Positions 1-9,137 of a DNA stretch of 64,000 bases are shown in pieces. Made by a program: the position numbers and the translations under genes. Each line of letters opens with the position of its first letter. Position 1 is the first letter of the stretch. The notes beneath the pieces were generated by a model. That model saw only the letters and a list, made by a program, of their open reading frames with translations, made no database searches and was not told the origin of the DNA. This DNA is from an uncultured Clostridia bacterium (GTDB taxonomy: Bacteria > Bacillota > Clostridia > Christensenellales > UBA1242). The stretch lies in assembly GCA_934772045.1 (NCBI GenBank), contig CAKVMH010000004.1:12302-76301 (forward strand), read 5' to 3'.

Positions 1-225
1 ACGGACTTTGAGCAAGATTACATAAACCGCGAACAAAATGTCGTTGTTATGAGTAAAATTAAAAGTTTGCTATCAAGCGAACAATTTAAACTTTTAAAAA
101 TGTTTTTAAATGGTAAAAGTTATGTTGAAATGGCAGACGCAATGGGCATGACAACTAAGCAAGTGGACAACAATTTGCAAGCCATTAAAAGGATATTAAG
201 GACATTAAAAGGAGATATTCAATGA
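1..225 (+). CDS. Sigma-70 family factor, C-terminal end (region 4, SigH-like); 5' end outside window
   Basis: Only the last 74 codons are present, in frame from base 1 to a TGA at 223-225. What is visible is sigma region 4, the helix-turn-helix that reads the -35 box: a hydrophobic helix, the segment GKSYVEMADAMGM, then TTKQVDNNLQAIKRIL as recognition helix. The K-x-VDN-x-LQ-x-IKR pattern is how SigH-type sigma factors of Bacillota end, so that subfamily is the best guess. The stop overlaps the dnaX start in an ATGA (222-225), implying one transcript and translational coupling. It is one of only two genes here ending in TGA, and an in-frame TAG follows at 229-231. The subfamily assignment is inference; region 4 itself is clear. 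Confidence 0.75.
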   Translation, partial: TDFEQDYINREQNVVVMSKIKSLLSSEQFKLLKMFLNGKSYVEMADAMGMTTKQVDNNLQAIKRILRTLKGDIQ

Positions 226-1700
226 GTTTAGCATTATACCGCGAATTTAGGCCAAAAACCTTCGATGATGTTATAGGGCAAGATTATATTATTAAAACAT
301 TAAAGAACCAGGTTAAATCGAACAATTTATCGCATGCATATTTGTTTTGTGGGCCAAGGGGTACAGGTAAAACCAGCACTGCAAAAATCTTTGCTCGCGC
401 AGTGAATTGTACGCATTCAACTGACGGCAATCCATGTGGAATGTGTGCTGAATGTGTTGCACTTAATGAGCCTAACACAGATATTTTTGAAATTGATGCC
501 GCTTCAAACAACCGCGTGGAAGAAATACGTGACTTGCGCGAAAAGGTAGCATATCCACCACTAATAGGGAAGTATAAGGTCTATATCGTGGACGAAGTGC
601 ACATGTTAACCGACAGCGCCTTCAATGCCTTGTTAAAAACACTTGAAGAACCACCAAAACATGTCATTTTCATTTTGGCAACCACTGAAATTCACAAACT
701 TCCAGCCACAATTTTGTCGCGCTGTATGCGTTTCGACTTTAAATTGTTGCCAGTCAATTTGTTGGCTGAACATTTAAAAAATGTGTTTGATAAACGCAAA
801 ATAACTTACGATGAAAAATCATTACATCTTATTGCCAAAGCGGGCGAAGGCAGTGTGCGTGACATGCTTTCAATTGCGGATAGCGTCGCATCATATTGCA
901 ACAATGAAATAACTTACGCACAAACTGAAAGTGTTATAGGCTTGTCCAGCAAGGACAGTATAAAGGACATTTTGTTAAGCATTGCAAACAAGGACATTAA
1001 CAAATTGTTTGTCGCTGTTAAGCGTGCGTTGGGCAGTGGTAAAAACATACAAGTGCTTTGTAAGGAAATGGCAGATTTTGTTAAAAACCTTATAATGATA
1101 AAAGTTGGCGTTGGCGATTACACCGTGCTTGACATTTTACCGGGTGAATTTGCTAGTTACGCGGAGATCGCTTCTCAGTTCGACTTGGAATTGCTTAAAA
1201 TTGCATTCAGCCGTTTTGCGGAAGTGGAATTAGATTTAAAATACAGCATAAACCCAGAAAATTTGTTTGAATCCACTTGCCTTAGTTTGCTTGTTAACCC
1301 AACTACCATGGTAACAGAAACAAAGGCTCCAACACAAGTTGTTGTGCCGGTTCAACAGCCAGAAATTAAGGCAGAAAGTTCAAATGAAATTGACAAAATA
1401 TGGGGCAATGTGCTCATAAAAACAAAGGAACGCAACTTGTTTGCTTTGTCTAACGCTTTAATCAACATTGTCAAAGTGGAAAAACGCTTAAACAAACTTA
1501 TTTTGCACACAAATGATTTGGGCTCGTTCCAAATGATTGACAATAAAGAACGCCTTAATGTAATATTAGAGTTAGTTAATTTGTTTGACGACAGCATAAA
1601 GGATATTGAAATCCAGTATGATAAAACAAATGCCTCAACACAAGATGTTAAGGACAGTTTAAAGGACGCATTTAAGTCAAAAATTAAGTTTAAAGAATAA
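222..1700 (+). CDS. dnaX: DNA polymerase III subunit gamma/tau
   Basis: Clamp-loader ATPase of the replisome. The 492-residue product has the full AAA+ module: Walker A GPRGTGKT (44-51), the four zinc-binding cysteines C63, C72, C75 and C78, Walker B DEVH (124-127), a sensor-1 segment ATTEIHKLP and the arginine-finger SRC motif. The C-terminal third is short and poorly conserved, as in other Bacillota. The ATG overlaps the upstream sigma gene stop and is preceded by AAAGGAG. ybaB and recR follow, the classic dnaX-ybaB-recR operon. No programmed frameshift signal of the E. coli type was noticed. Confidence 0.97.
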   Translation: MSLALYREFRPKTFDDVIGQDYIIKTLKNQVKSNNLSHAYLFCGPRGTGKTSTAKIFARAVNCTHSTDGNPCGMCAECVALNEPNTDIFEIDAASNNRVEEIRDLREKVAYPPLIGKYKVYIVDEVHMLTDSAFNALLKTLEEPPKHVIFILATTEIHKLPATILSRCMRFDFKLLPVNLLAEHLKNVFDKRKITYDEKSLHLIAKAGEGSVRDMLSIADSVASYCNNEITYAQTESVIGLSSKDSIKDILLSIANKDINKLFVAVKRALGSGKNIQVLCKEMADFVKNLIMIKVGVGDYTVLDILPGEFASYAEIASQFDLELLKIAFSRFAEVELDLKYSINPENLFESTCLSLLVNPTTMVTETKAPTQVVVPVQQPEIKAESSNEIDKIWGNVLIKTKERNLFALSNALINIVKVEKRLNKLILHTNDLGSFQMIDNKERLNVILELVNLFDDSIKDIEIQYDKTNASTQDVKDSLKDAFKSKIKFKE

Positions 1701-1747
1701 GTAAATATATTAAACAATCGTTTAATTAAAAGGTTAAGGAGAATTTT

Positions 1748-2086
1748 ATGGCATATGGTGGTTTTAACGGTGGCTTCGGTGGCGGTATGAATATGAATGC
1801 CCTCATGCAACAAGCCCGCAAAATGCAAGAACAAATGGAAAAGGCACAAGAAGAATTAGAGAGTGCGGAAGTTGTTGGCAAGGCTGGTGGCGACATGGTT
1901 GAAGTGACAATGACTGGTAAAAAGGAATTGAAATCGGTTAAACTCAACAAAAACGCAGTTGACCCAGACGACATTGAAATGCTTGAAGATTTGCTTGTGG
2001 TTGCTTTCAACGACGCAATTGCCAAAGCTGATGAACTCAGCAAAAGCAAAATGGGTGCCATGGGTGGCCTTGGTGGGTTGATGTAA
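1748..2086 (+). CDS. ybaB: YbaB/EbfC family nucleoid-associated protein
   Basis: A small DNA-binding protein of 112 residues. It has a glycine- and methionine-rich start, then a helical segment (MQQARKMQEQMEKAQEEL) and the conserved core VVGKAGGDMVEVTMTGKKEL, with VDPDDIEMLEDLL after it, as expected for the YbaB fold. A Shine-Dalgarno AAGGAG lies 7 bases before the ATG. Its TAA shares its last base with the recR ATG (TAATG), so the two are coupled. The family dimerises and coats DNA; its exact role beside RecR is not settled. Confidence 0.95.
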   Translation: MAYGGFNGGFGGGMNMNALMQQARKMQEQMEKAQEELESAEVVGKAGGDMVEVTMTGKKELKSVKLNKNAVDPDDIEMLEDLLVVAFNDAIAKADELSKSKMGAMGGLGGLM

Positions 2087-2679
2087 TGAACCAAATTGAC
2101 TCAATGGAAAGGCTTGTAAATGAATTTTCACACTTACCAGGTGTTGGCAAAAAAACAGCACAAAGGTACGCTTATTTTTTGCTGACCTTGTCGGACAGCG
2201 AAGTTAAAGATTTTGCAGATGCAATGGTGACTGCAAAGGAAACAATCCATTATTGCAAAATTTGTGCAAACTTCACAGATAAGGAAGTTTGTGACATATG
2301 TTCACGCCCTAAAAAGGACAACATCATTTGCGTTGTAAAAGAGCCAAAAGATGTAACCGCGCTTGAAAAGGTGCGCGAATTTAATGGCACATACCATGTT
2401 TTGCATGGCGTCATTAATCCGCTTGAAGGCAAAGGGCCGAATGATATAAACTTAAAGTCACTTTTATCACGCGTTCAAACGGAAAACACACAAGAAGTTA
2501 TTGTTGCAACAAACCCAGATGTTGAAGGCGAAGCAACTGCAATGTACATCGCAAACATGCTTAAACCAATGGGCATCAAAGTGTCACGTATTGCACAAGG
2601 CGTAAGCATGGGCAGTGAGTTGGAGTACACCGACGCAATGACCCTTTCAAAAGCCCTTCAATCACGCCGTGAGATGTAA
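2086..2679 (+). CDS. recR: Recombination protein RecR
   Basis: RecR works with RecO/RecF to load RecA on gapped DNA. The 197-residue length is standard. Visible parts in order are a helix-hairpin-helix (HLPGVGKKTAQRYA), a Cys4 zinc site (C57, C60, C69, C72), the Toprim segment starting ICVVKEPKDV, and a conserved C-terminal stretch with RIAQGVSMGSELEYTD. It starts on the last base of the ybaB stop. A rho-independent terminator about 80 bases downstream ends the operon. The 3' end (CGCCGTGAGATG) has two degenerate look-alikes just after the gene, near 2706 and 2740. Confidence 0.97.
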   Translation: MNQIDSMERLVNEFSHLPGVGKKTAQRYAYFLLTLSDSEVKDFADAMVTAKETIHYCKICANFTDKEVCDICSRPKKDNIICVVKEPKDVTALEKVREFNGTYHVLHGVINPLEGKGPNDINLKSLLSRVQTENTQEVIVATNPDVEGEATAMYIANMLKPMGIKVSRIAQGVSMGSELEYTDAMTLSKALQSRREM

Positions 2680-2760
2680 TTTTTAAATAAAACGCATGAA
2701 TAATTCGTCGTGAAATGATACACATTTGCAAAATAAATTCGTAATGAAATAAATAGATTA

Positions 2761-2800
2761 AAAAACTACCCGCATTTAAGTAAAAATCAGGGTAGTTTTT
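2761..2800 (+). terminator. Rho-independent terminator after recR
   Basis: AAAAACTACCC (2761-2771) pairs with GGGTAGTTTTT (2790-2800) around an 18-base loop, followed by a T-rich stretch. It closes the dnaX-ybaB-recR transcript; the mirrored A and T tracts could also let it work on the other strand for the XRE gene. Confidence 0.85.
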
Positions 2801-3043
2801 TAATTTATACTAAAGGCACACTATTTTATGAATGCTAGTGAATGATAGTTCTTTATTCCGCCAAACAATAAATTATAATCGCCAGTAAAACCCAATTATA
2901 TATATATTCTTTTTAGCGTTTTTAAAATGTCCTACTTTGTCTTGTTCCATTGGTTAGTGTTGGTTGGTACGAATGTAATGAGTACCAAATGGTAGTTAAA
3001 CTGCTTTGCCTTTAAAATTGCACTTATTTAGTGGAAAGGAATT
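2801..3043. other. Intergenic stretch with one inverted repeat
   Basis: No gene is seen here. The only structure noticed is TTGGTAC (2964-2970) and GTACCAA (2982-2988) around 11 bases, with a nearby partial echo (CCATTGGTTAG). It lies downstream of the minus-strand XRE gene and has no T tract typical of a terminator. Function unknown. Confidence 0.4.
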
Positions 3044-3256
3044 TTAAATAATATCAACACCAAGTAAAAAGTCAACACTCACTTGGAAATAATTTGCAAT
3101 CAAAATAAGCGTATCTAAGTCAGGTTCACGCGCACCAATTTCCCAAAAACTTACAGTTTGGTTAACCACATTAAAAATTTTGCCTAATTCACGTTGTGAA
3201 AGACCTTTTTCAACCCTTAATTGTTTAAGTATACGCCCAAAATTGTTATTTTTCAT
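3044..3256 (-). CDS. XRE-family helix-turn-helix regulator
   Basis: A 70-residue protein made of little more than one HTH_3 domain: ILKQLRVEKGLSQRELGKIF, then VVNQTVSFWEIGAREPD (recognition helix) and LDTLILIANYFQVSVDFLLG. This is the Cro/C1 type of DNA-binding domain with no partner domain, typical of small stand-alone repressors. It is divergent from the lipoprotein gene at 3394, and a palindrome sits in the shared intergenic region inside that gene's promoter, so it may repress the lipoprotein and itself. No good Shine-Dalgarno was seen before its ATG. Confidence 0.9.
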   Translation of the reverse strand: MKNNNFGRILKQLRVEKGLSQRELGKIFNVVNQTVSFWEIGAREPDLDTLILIANYFQVSVDFLLGVDII

Positions 3257-3279
3257 TAATTACATTTTCGTCAATTTTT

Positions 3280-3319
3280 CCTACATTTTGTTGACTTACT
3301 ACATTTTGTAGGATATAAT
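3280..3319 (+). promoter_or_regulatory. Promoter with palindromic operator in the spacer
   Basis: TTGACT (3291-3296), a 17-base spacer and TATAAT (3314-3319) form a near-perfect sigma-A promoter facing the lipoprotein gene. The spacer contains the perfect palindrome CTACATTTTGTAG (3299-3311). A second half-matching copy, CTACATTTTGTTG, begins 18 bases upstream at 3281. Bound repressor would cover both promoter boxes. The adjacent divergent XRE gene is the obvious candidate binder (inference). Confidence 0.75.
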
Positions 3320-3393
3320 ATTGTTGATATTTACCAAAAAACTAAGCCATATTCGTCCCCATGGTGGTTTAAGGTAGATTAAAAGGAGAAAAA

Positions 3394-5037
3394 ATGACAA
3401 AAACAAAAAATAATTTGTTGGTTAAATTGCTTGTTGCAGTTGCATTTGTATTGTCCGCAATTTGCATGACTGCTTGTGCAAAAGCCAACAAAAACATTTC
3501 AAAGATTTCTGTTGTTTCTTCAACCGTTCCAGCGGAGATTGTTGTCGGCAAATTTGACGAAGCGGGCATTAAAATCAAAGTGGAATATGAAGACGGAAGT
3601 TCAGCAGAAATGGCAGTAACCACCAGTATGTTAGATGATAATGCAAAACAACTTGTAAACACAAAATCTGGCAGTTACATCATCACAATTAAATTCCGCG
3701 GTGAAGAAACTAAAATAACAGTAAATGTTATCGAAGCAACCGAAGTTCACACTGTAAAATTCTACAACGCTTACGGTTACATGATTTATCGTGACGACAA
3801 TGTTAGACATGGCCAAGCGTCAACCCTTCCAAGCGACGCTTCAGTTGAATGCCCAGGCTACACCTTTGTTGAATGGGACAGGGCAACTGACAATGTAACA
3901 GGCGACATTGATGTTTACGGCATTTATTACAAAGTTGATGAAACAATGACAAGTGCCCAAATGGAATCTAAATTGGTTTCAATTAACGAACAATTGTATT
4001 CATCATCATTCACGTCAAATACTGAAACAAAGTGTTATAGTCGTAATGGTGAGGATATCACGGATTTTGTATTAAGTTCTGCTTATTCTACACAATTTAA
4101 TTATCACTATCTTTCTAATAATAGTTTTGCTACTCAACGTTTCGATGAATCTTTTATGCAATCTGTAATGGTAGAGAATGAAAAACTTTATTTAAAAGAA
4201 TATTCAAAAGAATCAGGTGCTTGGGTAGGTGCAACAACTGCCGTAGAAGATTACAATGCAGAAGTTGGATATTGGGGTAGCGAAAGCGCGGTGATTGGTG
4301 CAATAGCAAACTTTAATCTAAACGAATTGCTTGAACATGCGTCATCAACAGATACCAGCAAATACACAAATACACAAAAGACATTTACATACAAAAAATT
4401 TACAAACGGCAAAAATATGTACAATGCTAAATTGGAATATGATTTTAACTATAATGGTGGGTTTTCTACACCTGAAAATCACGTCATAGAAATAGTTTAT
4501 GATGACAATAAAATATTAAGTGTTAAGCATACAAAATTGACAGACAGTAACAAATCTGATGAAACAATATACTTTGATTATGCTGAAAAAGACTTTGAAA
4601 CTGTTACTGGTGATTTGGTAATTGAAGAAGGTTTGACAAATGCAAAAGAACTTATTAGTGCATTAAAGTCTGCCGATCACACATTATCACTTGTGTCACA
4701 ATCTCCAAGCGAAACATCAACTACTTTCACATACAATAGTAGCGCAAGATGTTATGTTGGTAATGATACAGAATCAACTATACTACCTATCATCGCTAAC
4801 TTTGAAAATAACATTGATTCAACAGTAAGTTTCAGTTATTTAAAATCTAGCGATACAGAATATGAATATGAAATCCAAGTATCACTTAATGGTAAGTTAT
4901 ATGAGCATGGTGAAAACTTAACAATTAAAATTAGCAATAATAAGATTACAAGATTTGTATATTATACTCCAGCCGATGAATCTGTTGAGGATAGTCACCC
5001 AAATCGATATGAACTTACTGTTGTTTATGCTGACTAA
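3394..5037 (+). CDS. Surface lipoprotein with Ig-like and InlB-type repeat domains
   Basis: The 547-residue product starts with a lysine-rich n-region and hydrophobic core (LLVKLLVAVAFVLSAIC) followed by MTAC, a plausible lipobox, so it is probably exported and lipid-anchored. Residues about 35-110 look like a bacterial Ig-like domain (VGKFDEAGIKIKVEYEDGS ... ITIKFRG). Residues about 115-180 resemble the Listeria/Bacteroides InlB B-repeat (TVKFYNAYGY ... GYTFVEWD). The remaining 370 residues are not recognised. A good Shine-Dalgarno (AAAAGGAG) precedes the ATG. The role is presumably surface binding or adhesion; no enzyme motif was seen. The operator-bearing promoter upstream suggests on/off control. 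Confidence 0.75.
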   Translation: MTKTKNNLLVKLLVAVAFVLSAICMTACAKANKNISKISVVSSTVPAEIVVGKFDEAGIKIKVEYEDGSSAEMAVTTSMLDDNAKQLVNTKSGSYIITIKFRGEETKITVNVIEATEVHTVKFYNAYGYMIYRDDNVRHGQASTLPSDASVECPGYTFVEWDRATDNVTGDIDVYGIYYKVDETMTSAQMESKLVSINEQLYSSSFTSNTETKCYSRNGEDITDFVLSSAYSTQFNYHYLSNNSFATQRFDESFMQSVMVENEKLYLKEYSKESGAWVGATTAVEDYNAEVGYWGSESAVIGAIANFNLNELLEHASSTDTSKYTNTQKTFTYKKFTNGKNMYNAKLEYDFNYNGGFSTPENHVIEIVYDDNKILSVKHTKLTDSNKSDETIYFDYAEKDFETVTGDLVIEEGLTNAKELISALKSADHTLSLVSQSPSETSTTFTYNSSARCYVGNDTESTILPIIANFENNIDSTVSFSYLKSSDTEYEYEIQVSLNGKLYEHGENLTIKISNNKITRFVYYTPADESVEDSHPNRYELTVVYAD

Positions 5038-5209
5038 AAGTGTTGATTAACGGCAATTTAAATTCTAATACATGATGAAAATAATTGAGAAATTAAGCCA
5101 TTAAACAAATTCGAGATAAGGTTAATTGTAGTTTACAGTGTTGAAAATGTTAACACGATTAACACGAAAAAATTATATTCAAATGTAACAAAATAAAAAG
5201 GGGATACAA

Positions 5210-5240
5210 AAAAACACGGATAATAAGTCCGTGTTTTTTT
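5210..5240. terminator. Bidirectional terminator between lipoprotein gene and secA
   Basis: AAAAACACGGA (5210-5220) pairs with TCCGTGTTTTT (5228-5238) around a 7-base loop, with A and T tracts on both sides. It can serve the plus-strand lipoprotein gene and the minus-strand secA. The 5038-5209 stretch before it shows nothing else. Confidence 0.9.
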
Positions 5241-5254
5241 TGCATTTTGTAATG

Positions 5255-7957
5255 TTATTTATTTGCCATATCTTTAATCATGCAACAGTTTTTATATTTT
5301 TTGCCACTCCCGCAAGGGCAAAGGTCGTTACGTCCAATATGAACATCTTTTTTACGTGCGCTTGATTGTTCGGTTTTATTTGTTTGTCCGCCAGCAACGG
5401 GACCAACAGGGCGCTTAGGCACGATTTCAATTTTAAGTTGTGATTTAAACAATGTTTCGGCAGTGTAGTCGCGTATGTCGGTAATCATCTTGTCGAACAT
5501 TTCAAAACCGTCGTTTTTGTATGCAACGATAGGGTCTTTTTGACCATAAGCCATAATGCCAATTTCATTGCGAAGGGTGTTCATAGCGTCGATGTGATCA
5601 GTCCAGAACTTATCAACAACGCGGAGCAAAATGTTACGTTCCAAAATGCTGAAATCAATATTAAGTTTTTTAACTTCGGCAATTTTTGCTTCGTAAATTT
5701 CCAACAATTTTTCATAAACATTTTGTGCAACTTGATGTGCGTCAAGCCCGTCAACAAATTCAGCAGTAACCAAATTTGTGTTTGGTGCCAAAAGTTTTGC
5801 TTCTAACTCTTTATTCAATGGTTCCAAATCCCATTCGAAGTAAGGCTTTGCTTCGTCTAAATAGTTAAGGCAAGTTTCAAACACATATTCTTTAAGCATT
5901 TCAAGGATTTGTGGGTGAATGTCCACACCATCAAGCACTTTGTCGCGTTCACCGTAAATGATTTGGCGTTGTTTGTTCAAAACATCGTCATATTCAAGCA
6001 CGTTTTTACGCATGCCAAAGTTCATTGCTTCAACTTTCTTTTGTGCAGACTCAAAGAACCTTGTTAAAATCCTTGATTGCAAAGGCATATCTTCATTACC
6101 GCGGAAGGCGATAGCGAACCAGTTTTTCATTCTATTTTCGCCAAACCGTTGTGGTAAGTCATCTTCCAATGAGATGAAGAAGATACTTGAACCTGGGTCA
6201 CCTTGACGGCCAGCACGACCACGCAACTGGTTATCAATACGACGTGATTCATGGCGTTCAGTGCCAAGAATGTGAAGCCCGCCAAGTTCAATAACCTTTT
6301 TCTTTTCTTCGTCAGTAACCTTTTTAAAATCTGCCAAATACTGTTGATATTTTTCCTTTAAAACCTTTTCTTCGTCGGTTAAATCTGCGTTGTATGAAGT
6401 GATTTTTTCCATAACGGCAGGCTCAACATTTTCGTTAAGCATTTTTTGTTTTGCCAAAAATTCAGGGTTACCACCAAGCAAAATATCGGTACCACGACCT
6501 GCCATGTTTGTTGCAATTGTAACTTGACCAACACGACCAGATTGTGCAACAATTTGACCTTCCAATTCATGGTTTTTAGCATTCAAAAGGTTGTGTGGAA
6601 TGCCAAGTTTTTTAATTTCACGGCTTATGCGTTCACTTTTTTCAACTGACGCAGTACCAACCAAGATAGGTTGACCTTTTTCATATTTTTCCTTAATTTC
6701 TTCAACAATAGCGTTATATTTTGCTTGTTCGGTGAAGAAGATAAGGTCTTGTTCATCAACACGTTGAACCGGCTTGTTTGTAGGAATGGTTACAACGTCA
6801 AGGTTGTAAATTTTGTTAAATTCGCTTTCTTCGGTTTTTGCAGTACCAGTCATACCGCTAAGTTTTGAATAAAGTTTGAAGTAGTTTTGAAGGGTAATGG
6901 TTGCAAGTGTTTTGTTTTCTTCATTGATTTTAACACCTTCTTTTGCTTCAATTGCTTGGTGCAAACCGTCGCTGTAACGCCTGCCTTGCATGATACGGCC
7001 AGTAAATTCATCAACGATAAGCACTTCATCGTTTTTAACAATGTAGTTGATGTCGCGTTCCATAATAAAGTTAGCACGAAGGGCATTGTTGATGTGGTGG
7101 TTGATTTCAAGGTTTTGAATATCACTCAAATTTTCAAGTTTGAAATAAGTTTCAGCCTTGCTTACACCAGTTTCGGTTAAGCGAATTTGTTTGTGTTTGA
7201 TGTCGATGTCAACATCTTCTGGTTTCAACCTTTTTGCGAAATTGTCGGCAACAGAGTAAAGGTCGGTTGATTTGCCACCAGCGCCAGAAATAATCAGCGG
7301 TGTGCGCGCTTCATCAATTAAAATAGAGTCCACTTCGTCCACAATACAGAAATTGTGCCCACGTTGCACTTTGTATTCTTTGCTAACTTGCATATTGTCG
7401 CGCAAATAGTCAAAGCCAAATTCATTGTTTGTGCCGTATGTGATGTCGCATTCGTATGCCTTTTTCTTTTCGGCTGGTTGTTGCCCAGAAAGGGTGCAAC
7501 CAATAGTTAAGCCCAAGAATTTGTACAACTTGCCCATCATTTCCGCTTGTGTGGTTGCCAAGTATTCATTGACGGTAATTACATGCACATTTTTGCCTGT
7601 AAGTGCGTTCAAATAAACCGCGGTTGTTGCAGTTAAAGTTTTACCTTCACCTGTGCGCATTTCTGCAATACGACCTTGATGCAAAACAACACCACCAATA
7701 AGTTGAACATGGAAGTGACGCATGCCTAAAACACGCGTTGCAGCTTCACGCACAACAGCAAAAGCATCTGGCAAAATGTCGTCAGTTGTTTCACCGCTTG
7801 CAAGCCTGTCTTTAAAAATTTGTGTTTGGCTTTGCAATTCGCTGTCGTTCATGGCAGAATAATAATCTGCTTTATCTTCAATTTGTTTTACAATTTTTTC
7901 AATTTTGTTAAGGCTTCGTTTGTTGTCCGAAGCGAATAAGTAAGAAAATAATCCCAT
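5255..7957 (-). CDS. secA: Protein translocase ATPase SecA
   Basis: The motor of the Sec export pathway. From the chosen ATG the product is 900 residues. Walker A (MRTGEGKT, ending at 107), the DEVD box (IVDEVDSILIDEARTP), GMTGTAKTE, the helicase motif NMAGRGTDILLGGNP and the C-terminal zinc tail (DLCPCGSGKKYKNCC) are all present. The frame stays open 27 codons further upstream, but the start at 7957 is preferred: it begins MGLFSYLF as SecA proteins do and has AAAGGA seven bases upstream. A promoter lies at 7988-8016. The gene stands alone between two terminators. Confidence 0.98.
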   Translation of the reverse strand: MGLFSYLFASDNKRSLNKIEKIVKQIEDKADYYSAMNDSELQSQTQIFKDRLASGETTDDILPDAFAVVREAATRVLGMRHFHVQLIGGVVLHQGRIAEMRTGEGKTLTATTAVYLNALTGKNVHVITVNEYLATTQAEMMGKLYKFLGLTIGCTLSGQQPAEKKKAYECDITYGTNNEFGFDYLRDNMQVSKEYKVQRGHNFCIVDEVDSILIDEARTPLIISGAGGKSTDLYSVADNFAKRLKPEDVDIDIKHKQIRLTETGVSKAETYFKLENLSDIQNLEINHHINNALRANFIMERDINYIVKNDEVLIVDEFTGRIMQGRRYSDGLHQAIEAKEGVKINEENKTLATITLQNYFKLYSKLSGMTGTAKTEESEFNKIYNLDVVTIPTNKPVQRVDEQDLIFFTEQAKYNAIVEEIKEKYEKGQPILVGTASVEKSERISREIKKLGIPHNLLNAKNHELEGQIVAQSGRVGQVTIATNMAGRGTDILLGGNPEFLAKQKMLNENVEPAVMEKITSYNADLTDEEKVLKEKYQQYLADFKKVTDEEKKKVIELGGLHILGTERHESRRIDNQLRGRAGRQGDPGSSIFFISLEDDLPQRFGENRMKNWFAIAFRGNEDMPLQSRILTRFFESAQKKVEAMNFGMRKNVLEYDDVLNKQRQIIYGERDKVLDGVDIHPQILEMLKEYVFETCLNYLDEAKPYFEWDLEPLNKELEAKLLAPNTNLVTAEFVDGLDAHQVAQNVYEKLLEIYEAKIAEVKKLNIDFSILERNILLRVVDKFWTDHIDAMNTLRNEIGIMAYGQKDPIVAYKNDGFEMFDKMITDIRDYTAETLFKSQLKIEIVPKRPVGPVAGGQTNKTEQSSARKKDVHIGRNDLCPCGSGKKYKNCCMIKDMANK

Positions 7958-7987
7958 AAAAAATCCTTTCAAATTAATACTTTTCTC

Positions 7988-8016
7988 ATTGTAACAAAAG
8001 TTTAATTTTTTGTCCA
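7988..8016 (-). promoter_or_regulatory. secA promoter
   Basis: Read on the minus strand: TGGACA (8011-8016), 17-base spacer, TACAAT (7988-7993) with a TG-T extension before the -10. It lies about 30 bases before the secA start. Confidence 0.75.
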
Positions 8017-8117
8017 CTAAATTATACTTAAATAACAATATAAATAACAGGGCGACAGTGTAAAACTGAGCATATCGACATAAAAATACACTTTAACTTG
8101 CTTTACATTATTCACAC

Positions 8118-8148
8118 AAAAAAACCACTAATTAAAGTGGCTTTTTTA
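8118..8148 (-). terminator. Terminator downstream of the SHOCT gene
   Basis: CCACT (8125-8129) and AGTGG (8136-8140) form a short stem with a 6-base loop, with seven A before and six T after. On the minus strand it is hairpin plus T tract, placed to end the SHOCT-domain gene. The rest of 8017-8197 shows no feature. Confidence 0.7.
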
Positions 8149-8197
8149 TTGTATTTTAAATCTTTTGCATCTGAATTAAACTAAGCAAGCCATTCAC

Positions 8198-9013
8198 TTA
8201 AAGTTGATTAATTAAATCATCACGTTTTTTAGCATATTCTTCTTCAGTTATAAGGTTTTGGTCAAGCAATGATTTAAGTTCTTTTAATTGAGCTTGAACA
8301 GATTTATCATCTTTTTGTTTTGCAAGTTTATCGTCGCCAAACATTGGGACACCTTCGCGTTGACGGCGTCTATCCATATTTCGAATAATTCCATTTGAAA
8401 TAGCAACAAAGGCTAAAGCCATGATTGCAAACATTATTGTCAACTTGTTTGACAAAAACCCTGCGTTTGCAATTGGTTCAAATCCGTTGTTTCCAATTTT
8501 TACTGAAGCTAGTGCTATTGAACCATAAAAGTCAAGGAATAATTGGCTTATGTATGTCACAACTTGAAAAGCAATCATTGTTTTGCGGTATTTTACTACA
8601 AATGTTGCAATTGAGTTTGTAACTATAATTTGAAATGATATAATTAAACTGATTTTCAAAAAGCGTAATTGACCAATCAAAAGTCCTGCATTTTCAGCTT
8701 TAATCGCATCTGCAATTTTGATGCCAACAATTATGTCAACAATCCAAAGTATACAGCTAAAAGCTGTCAATCCAAACATAACATAACATAAGATTTTAAA
8801 TTCGCCTTTGCTCAGTACCTTAACCCATGGTAGTGTCATCATACAGCATACGCTAACAACCAAAATGATAAGCACAAGGGCAAGCATTCCTGATGAGTAT
8901 TTGATGTATTCAAATCCCATCATAATTACCAACGCAACAGACACAAACATGCCAACAATTGCAATGGTTTGGATTAAGCGGTAAAGTTTTTCATTATTCT
9001 TAGATTTTTCCAT
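8198..9013 (-). CDS. Membrane protein with C-terminal SHOCT domain
   Basis: A 271-residue protein with about six hydrophobic segments (starting TIAIVGMFVSVALVIMMGF and MLALVLIILVVSVCCMM, ending in one near LTIMFAIMALAFVAI). It ends with a SHOCT motif, AQLKELKSLLDQNLITEEEY. SHOCT is a short helical module found at protein C-termini, thought to mediate oligomerisation. The start at 9013 (MEKSKNNEK) is chosen because AAAGGAG sits seven bases upstream; a longer TTG start is unlikely. No transport or enzyme motif was recognised. Confidence 0.75.
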   Translation of the reverse strand: MEKSKNNEKLYRLIQTIAIVGMFVSVALVIMMGFEYIKYSSGMLALVLIILVVSVCCMMTLPWVKVLSKGEFKILCYVMFGLTAFSCILWIVDIIVGIKIADAIKAENAGLLIGQLRFLKISLIISFQIIVTNSIATFVVKYRKTMIAFQVVTYISQLFLDFYGSIALASVKIGNNGFEPIANAGFLSNKLTIMFAIMALAFVAISNGIIRNMDRRRQREGVPMFGDDKLAKQKDDKSVQAQLKELKSLLDQNLITEEEYAKKRDDLINQL

Positions 9014-9062
9014 ACGAACTCCTTTTAATCCCAAAAATGAAATTCATTTTAAGTTTAATGTA

Positions 9063-9091
9063 ATTATACACAAAAACGCTGTTAAAAGCAA
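9063..9091 (-). promoter_or_regulatory. Promoter for the SHOCT-domain gene
   Basis: On the minus strand: TTGCTT (9086-9091), 17-base spacer ending TTTTTGTG, TATAAT (9063-9068), about 50 bases before the start codon. The -10 is perfect and the -35 weak. Confidence 0.6.
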
Positions 9092-9137
9092 GAAAAACTG
9101 CATAAAAAATTAATTTCCATAAAATCCAACAAAATTT

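Noticed and set aside
1..225. UGA read as tryptophan
   Set aside because: Conserved genes such as rpoB, rpoC, secA and dnaE are full length with no in-frame UGA, and holB ends at a UGA where the family should end.
7958..8038. N-terminal extension of SecA
   Set aside because: The extra 27 codons overlap the promoter region, lack a ribosome binding site and do not resemble SecA; the ATG at 7957 fits both.
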